Below are positions 57,746-64,000 of a DNA stretch of 64,000 nt, in pieces (the first letter of the stretch is position 1; the number at the start of each line of letters is the position of its first letter). A program made the translations under genes and the position numbers. Source of the stretch: Silene latifolia (Eukaryota > Streptophyta > Magnoliopsida > Caryophyllales > Caryophyllaceae). A model generated the notes under the pieces. That model made no database searches and had not been told where the DNA came from. It was given only the letters and a program-made list of their open reading frames with translations. The DNA is taken from assembly GCF_048544455.1 (NCBI RefSeq), contig NC_133536.1, positions 28,522,152-28,586,151 of the forward strand. Direction: 5' to 3'.

Positions 57746-60700
57746 CTTATTGCTCCCGACGCACGTTTGTGCACCACACTTAAAAATTACTTGACCTTTA
57801 AATAATAAACTTGAGAGAAGGGTAGGATGGGTAGAATTAGGATTTTATGTGGTAGTCTGTTTGTGATTGCTAATTGTTAGGTACTAATTGATTTTCTCTT
57901 TTGTAAGATGGCTCTCCAATAGAGGTAGATAATGCAATCTTACCTTAGTCTTCCAATCTCGTTGTTTATTCGTCTTTCAAATTCTTCTTCTCTCGCCTTG
58001 GTAACTACCTTTCAATTCTTTCTCCCGAGTCATCTTAGGTTCGTTTTCTTCTTATAGTAAAGTCCATGTGGACACCTTCCTTTTTATTCTGCAAGATAGT
58101 TCCCTTGTTCAAGAGAACCCGGTTTTGAGAGAATGAATCATTGGAGGGCGTGAACGAGTTGAGAAATTGATTGGTTAAGGTTTGAGTGGTATAGGAGAAT
58201 ATAACTTGGGATCCTTTGGTTAGACTTGTTAGTTGTGCATGATATGAGAGCCTAGTGAGTTGAGGAACACCTTTGGATTTATGTCTATTGAGAGCTTGTT
58301 TGTTATAGATGATTGAGCATGGGTACTACCTTAGCACATAAGATGGAATGAACCTGAGCTATTTCATTTGAGAGTCTCGATGTTTCTTATGGAGAATTAA
58401 AAGAATGATAGTTAGCCCTAATCCTTGTAGGCCTTGAAAGGAATACAATAGGACTTTGACGTTGCTTAATGGTTTGGTATCGTACTTTGGAATTAGTTAG
58501 TTTGTTAAACCTTTTGAGTTGACCAAATCTAGTATAGAGTAGCCCTTGTTGACCTTATTAATCATATCTGAATTTGGGAATTTTGGTGGAAAGTTGTTCG
58601 ATGTAGTTCGTGAGTTCAAAGATGCGATTCTAAATTATGGTATCGGAGACTAGAAGTATTAAGTTGAGAGATGATGGAGTAAACAAGCCATGGTACTTGG
58701 GGATGACATAGTAAGTGAAGTTCAATGACGAGAATTGTAAAGGAGATACTTTGTGACATGGGAGGTAACAAATGAATTTGTGTGGTGAATTGATTTTGGC
58801 TCTTAGAACCAATTGAGTTGAGGAATACCTACCATTGTGGAGTCCTAGTTAGTCTTTTAATTTGGTAGACTTTTGGGGCTTGGTTGAATACCTTGGTGAT
58901 GTAACCTTATCATATCAATCATAAGCTTTGATGAGTGTTTGGTAAGCGGTAACCCCTTCATTGTGCCGCTTCTATTCTCCTTTCCTTCTCTTTAACGTTC
59001 GTTGAACCTTGTTTTTATGCCAAAGTTTACGTACCTTCTTCTTGCCTGAGATATCTTCTTAACTCGGATACCTCTTATTCTCGTCAACCGTTATCTTTAC
59101 AGTTCGACTCCTTATTTCCTAACATGTCATTTGTTCCTTGCTTATCCTTCCTTAACGCCTTTTTATAATACTATTTCTTTTGAGAAATGTTGGCCTTGGC
59201 TAGACATCATGACCTTTGAAGGGATTGTTGTGTTTGACCCTTTCCTGGTCTTGAGAGGATTTGATATTGGAAAGACTTAGGTAGTGTGATGAGATATGCT
59301 TGATGGTTCTTATACATATAGATCCTTGATAAAGTGAGTACGTTGGATTGGTGGATTTTGTGTGTCAAATGTGAGTGATATTGATTACTACTTGAGCTAT
59401 GGTATGAGAGTGAGAGTAAGCAACATTATTGGGAAGTTTTAGCACTTGTTTTAATAACTAGAAAGGGTAATGGTATGGTTGACACCAATTGATAGGCTAA
59501 GGAACATAATTTCAATTTATGGTTTTAGGAACTCTGAGGTGATAAAGTGTTGTTACAATTATGACCTTGTTCCTTGAGAATTTGATGGTAAGTAAGATTA
59601 GGATATCAAATTCGAAAGAATACTCCTTGGGGATGTTGATGACCAGAATGGATTGGTGATGTGATTTGGTATTAGTTGGCTCTTGAGAGTTCTTGAGTTG
59701 AGAGAGACTTAGTTTTGAGAAGAATTTGTTAATCCTATAGTTTTATAGACCTTGAGGTCGCACTGAGTACTTGAGATGATGGGATGGTGTTGTAGCTGAG
59801 TGTAGCTGAGTGTAGTTTCGCTTTTGGCAATCCTTAATAAATAAAAGGATAGAGGAACGTGAGATCCTATTGATTTTTCGGATTTTGGGATTGGTATGTT
59901 ACTACCTTGTTTTGAAATGAAAACCTTGTAGAATATTTGAGGAACCCATAGTTGACACTAGTTGAATACGAATATAATTTTGTTGGAAGCCTTGACCTTA
60001 GGCTTGTGGAAGTTGTTTTGGAATGTTATTGTAAATTTGGACCTTATATTTAATCCTTTGAGGAATCTTTCTATTGGAATTGGAATATTGTTGGAAAATT
60101 GAGTGAACCTTTCTCGATGTACCGATCTTCCTAATTCCGATCTCTGACAATTGTCATTCTTGCTATTCTGGCTTGTTCCGTTGTGTTCGCCTTTATGGAA
60201 CTCATTTGACCTTTTGAGTAAAGCGTCTTGTTCGTTGACATCTTTATTGACTTCATCCAAAAATTCCACCTTTAAAAGTTCAATTCCCTCTTGTTTGTTG
60301 GGTGTGAGTTCCCTATGGCGACTTGCACTTCTCGTTCCCGAGTTGTTTTCTATCTTGCATAGATTCTATATAGTTTGAGTAAACTTTTGGTTCATTTACT
60401 TGGAGTAAATTTACAAATTGACCTTTTTCTATAACATTTGAAAATGATTTCTCACTCTCTTTCAACCCTAGTGTTCGATTGGACATCTAAGCTATTTCTC
60501 GTTTTGTGTAATGATTCCTTTTCTTACTCTTTTTCCGAGTTACTAAGCCTTGTATAATCATAATTAGTAAAGATAGTATTCTTACTATAGAATTTTAAAC
60601 TAAAAGTTTGAAAATGCTTTTATGATTTTCAATGGTTTTAACATTAGTGAATGTTGAATCTCGTTGTTGGTGACGTCCCAATAATGGATTTTCTCATTTA

Positions 60701-60844
60701 TTGGTGTAGAAATATTTTTATGTTTTGATATGAATGTGGATGTTCTTGTCTGATCAACGAGAGTATCACCGTTTTATTGAAAAGATACTTATATTTTCTT
60801 ATAATTATAATTTCTCCTTCTGAGTTTCGAGGACGAAACTTTTT
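57746..60844 (+). other. non-coding interior of the LARD
   Basis: Both strands have frequent stops, and the longest frames are about 100 codons without family resemblance. Many phrases like CCTTGAGA/TTGAGTTGAG recur loosely. No gag, protease, RT or integrase motif is visible. It may be a scrambled former coding region or a captured sequence. Confidence 0.75.
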
Positions 60845-60859
60845 AAAAGGAGGGGTGAT
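60845..60859 (+). other. polypurine tract of the LARD
   Basis: AAAAGGAGGGGTGAT directly before the LTR start TGTAACGCC. Confidence 0.85.
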
Positions 60860-63800
60860 TGTAACGCCCCGTAAATTTCGGACCGTTAATATATTTCGAA
60901 AATAATTTATTAATCAAATAAAATTTGATATTTAAGTATTTAAAGTAAAAATAATTCAAAGAAATATAATTTTATTATATTTTGAAGAAAAGTATTTATT
61001 TTGATAGTTTCGAGATGTTTAAAAATAGTTTAAACCGTGTAAAACTTTTTATTTCGAAATAAGGGCGTATCGGGGGGAAAATGACAATTCTTTTGAACGT
61101 TGGGTAAACGAATTTGGAAATGGGTCGTATGAATACTCAATTTTCTTGTAATCTCGTGTTTAAAAACTTTGGTCTTGTCGGAATTTGCATTTGACTTACG
61201 GTTTTAATTATTATCGAAACGAGTCAAAACCGACTCGTAAAATCCCGACTCGATCCCGCTCTTTCCTTTCTTTCTCTCCTTTCCCGCGGGCACCTCTCCC
61301 CCTCCCTTCATTTTTCTGATTTTTTTCTATCCTTCATCTTCTACAACTTACCAAACACCATTTTTATACATTCAAGCTTAAAATCGTCACATCTCCCTCA
61401 TTTCTACTCGGATTTTCACGAAATTTACATTTCCGGAATCCCCTCGTCGAGATCTACAATCTTGTATGTTTTAATTTCAGTTTTCTTGAAGTTGTTTTAA
61501 GACGAATTTTCGGTATTTTCGGTATTTATGTACTTATTATGGTGTTTTATTGTTTAATTAGGTGAAGAATTGGAGGACGAGTTTGGGGACTCGTATATTG
61601 TCGAGGATAGCGGCTAGTTGTTGTTAGGGTTTGGGTTTAAGGTGCTAATTGCTCATTTTCTAGCTTAAGGTAACATATTTCGAGTTACTCGACGAATTAT
61701 CGTCACAATCTTTGTTGTTTTTGTATGTTTTGTGATTTTTGTTTGAGTAATAATTTTCACATGATTAAATTTGATGCATGCATGTTTAATCCATGTATTT
61801 TTGTTAGTTTTAGTTAACAAGTTAGTATTGAGAACGATTAATTATGTTTCAGACGGTCTTATAATGAATAAAAATGGAAAAAAAGAGGAGTAATGGTGGC
61901 GGCGGCAATGCCCTGCAGCGATCCGCAGCCACGGCTGCGGGTCGGCCCGTTGCTTGTTTCGCGGTTTTCCATGCATTGTTCGTTTTATTCTCGCCTTCTA
62001 TTAGCTAGTTTAGTCGATAAAGTCATGAGTATTGTTCCGTTCTAATTATGATTTCTGTTCATAATTAGTTAGTTCAGTTGATTAAAATATTCCGAGTAGT
62101 GTTTAGGGGTTTAACTTTGTTGTATTGGATTATGGTGTTAATCACAAAATGAAGAATGAAACAAAAGTTAAAAATGGTGGAATCTTTTGTAAATGAGAGT
62201 GTCAACTAATATGTTAAAGGATAATAAGTGGAATATGCACCTAATTTAGCTTTTGTCACAGTGATAAATAATGTTAGGATAGTTTATAAATTCAAAATGA
62301 ATTTTATAGTGATAAGTGTAATGTTTTGATGATTGTGCCGAAAACTGAGCCTTAGTCCTTTTGACTGATGCGATGTCAGTTAAATGTGTGATTGGTCAGC
62401 CGCAATTTAACCCGCACTGTCGCATGGTCAAGGGGTTGCGGGTAAAAATTCGGTTGAATGAATTAGATAATCGGCCTTTTTCTTGTTTTAGGCCATTTAT
62501 TATATTTTTATTTCACATGTGTAATTAGTTGATTTAAGTAGCATCTTATATTGTAGAAATGGCCCTAGATTCTCTGAAGCCTTTAACATGGTTAATATTG
62601 TTAGAATTAGAAATTAGTATTGAATACTTATTGAGGATTCTGTTGGATTGTATGCTGAATAGACGTTTATATAGCCTTTCACATGATAGAATGTTAGAAT
62701 TTATGTTGGTAAGTAGGACTCTTTGCCCTCTTATGGTTAAGTGGGTGTCTTACTTGACTTGTGTGGTGAGTCTTGTGTGGTGTGGGCTAAAGTATTCAAG
62801 TCGGGACTAGTCGGGACTAGGTCCTAGGTGAGTATTTCGGCCTTCATCATAGATAGGTCTTTATAGTCTTTGACGAGTATATGTTCACTGCTTGATAGCC
62901 TTTGTGTTCCTGACTAGTGGATTTATATCCAAGTTGGGGCATGACCTCAGTTACTTATTTTGATAGTAAGTGGTCAGCTTAAGTACTAGCCAACCCTTTG
63001 GTGGACTCCTTAGGGTACTCACTTTGTTTTAGAAAAATTGTGGGTCTTGGGTGCGGTGGTGTGTATCCGCATGTCTAGATCTCAAGCAGATTTTAGGCTA
63101 GGGTTGTGTTGTCTCTTGGCCATGTATTATTAATATTAACCGCTGAGCCAAGATACCGGTTCGATTACCTTCCCTACCTCGTGGTATAGACTCGAGTTAC
63201 AAAGTGACTATTGACGGTGCTAAGAACTTATGCCTGTCTTTGATATATTGCCCTTTCTTGTATGGTGATTTTATGAATTGTAATAGGTGAGATGTAAGCC
63301 GGTTCTGATTGATAAAGTTTGGATTACTATTTGTTATATGATTCACATGATAGTTTAGTTTGGTCAGTTTAGGGGTCATAGGTTAAATTACATGTTAATT
63401 ACATTGGTTATCATATTGTTTACATGTTTTACTACATGTTACATTAATTATGACGATTCGTGGCTGGGAGGACTCGAAGTTACTCCCCACTGAATTGTGG
63501 CTTTCGTGTTTGTATAAAATGCGATTGACAGGTTGTTGATGCTTTGTTGGGGTCACAGACGAGCTAGTGAGCATAAGGAACCTTGGACCTAGTTTTGGCT
63601 ATTCTTATAGTAAACCTTTTAACCTTTGGTTTTGTATATAATTTGAAGGGACATATGTCTCCCTTTTCTATTTTTGGTTTGTATCATTCTATTTTCTTAT
63701 TTAGCTATGGCATGTAAAGTAGTTCATTAGCATTGCAGGTTTTGGCACCCGCCTCTTGGGAATGTTGGAAATGTTGTGATTGGTTTAGAAAATTTTTTGA

Positions 63801-63899
63801 AATTACAGGTTTTTGGCAAGTTGAACCAATTACAAACATATCCTACCAGTTTTTCTGTAGAATTTACGCCTTTTTATCGTTAATTTTAAGGGTGTCACA
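60860..63899 (+). mobile_element. 3' LTR of the LARD
   Basis: 3040 bp. Relative to the 5' LTR it has a 9-bp tandem duplication (GGTATTTTC type, near 61515), scattered single-base changes, and clusters of CAG<->CGA or CTG<->TCG differences. Confidence 0.95.
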
Positions 63900-64000
63900 G
63901 ATGGTAGCAGGATTCACAAGTTCTCTTGATGTGATACTCAGGTCCTCATAAGGCTTGTCCTTATGATAAGGAAAAATTTTCTCTTGAAAAGTAACATCTC
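63900..64000 (-). pseudogene. copia pol segment upstream of RT, displaced by the LARD
   Basis: The minus strand reads DVTFQEKIFPYHKDKPYEDL, the integrase-to-RT spacer typical of copia pol. It joins 54703 across the GATGG duplication (63900-63904 and 54699-54703). Confidence 0.85.

Larger units (their letters stand above)
54704..63899 (+). mobile_element. gypsy-type LARD (large non-autonomous LTR element)
   Basis: 9196 bp, TG...CA, flanked by GATGG. LTRs 54704-57731 and 60860-63899, primer site 57734-57745, polypurine tract 60845-60859. The 3.1 kb interior has no gag or pol. LTR ends (TGTAACGCCCCG, GGTGTCACA) and the interior end (GAGGACGAAACTTTTTAAAAGG) look like Tekay-type chromoviruses, which would supply its proteins. 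Confidence 0.93.

Overview
The window is plant nuclear DNA, almost certainly from a eudicot. It has Tat, Tekay and Athila-like Ty3/gypsy elements, Ty1/copia, CACTA, hAT and Stowaway elements, and one host gene with short GT..AG introns. Caryophyllales would fit the element families, but nothing here proves it. About 85% is transposable element and I can defend only one intact host gene.

Left part (1-43308) is a stack of insertions inside insertions. (1) A CACTA (En/Spm) transposon, minus strand, has its TIR end at 43308. Its transposase lies at 42622-38108 and is split by a 1.3 kb solo LTR (38599-39921, target duplication ACCCT). (2) A plus-strand Tat-lineage gypsy element sits in the last CACTA domain and ends at 38107. 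Its left LTR is outside the window. Its gag-protease-RT-RNaseH-second RNaseH-integrase lies at 3095-8911 and resumes at 28201-28746. It also carries two antisense, intron-containing genes (30837-29304 and 34570-31739) and a 3' LTR at 35698-38107. (3) An Athila-like gypsy element occupies 1-3094 and lies against the truncated gag of element 2. (4) A second Tat element, minus strand, 8912-28200, is inserted in the integrase of element 2 with target duplication CAAAC. It has lost pol. (5) A Tekay-type chromovirus, minus strand, 11602-19882, is inserted near the 3' end of element 4 with target duplication GAGGC.

Middle part (43309-52485) is the gene island. It holds a three-exon GT77-type nucleotide-diphospho-sugar transferase gene on the minus strand (46516-44194), a small unrecognised ORF (43499-43789) and at least six short non-autonomous DNA elements: Stowaway, a hAT MITE with an 8-bp duplication, and foldback or tandem-repeat MITEs.

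Right part (52486-64000) is a minus-strand Ty1/copia element split at 54703/63900 by a 9.2 kb gypsy-type LARD (54704-63899). The LARD has 3.0 kb LTRs, a tRNA-iMet-type primer site and no coding capacity. Its target duplication is GATGG.

Three observations stand out. First, the outer Tat element carries two antisense spliced genes whose upstream regions share a GCGCAGCA/TGCTGCGC word array with the element's own LTR. Second, two young LTR pairs differ mainly by CAG<->CGA and CTG<->TCG swaps, which looks like a base-calling or methylation artefact and may explain several frameshifts. Third, the Tekay element carries the perfect palindrome ACTCGATCGAGT 17 times, in both LTRs and in the gag leader.
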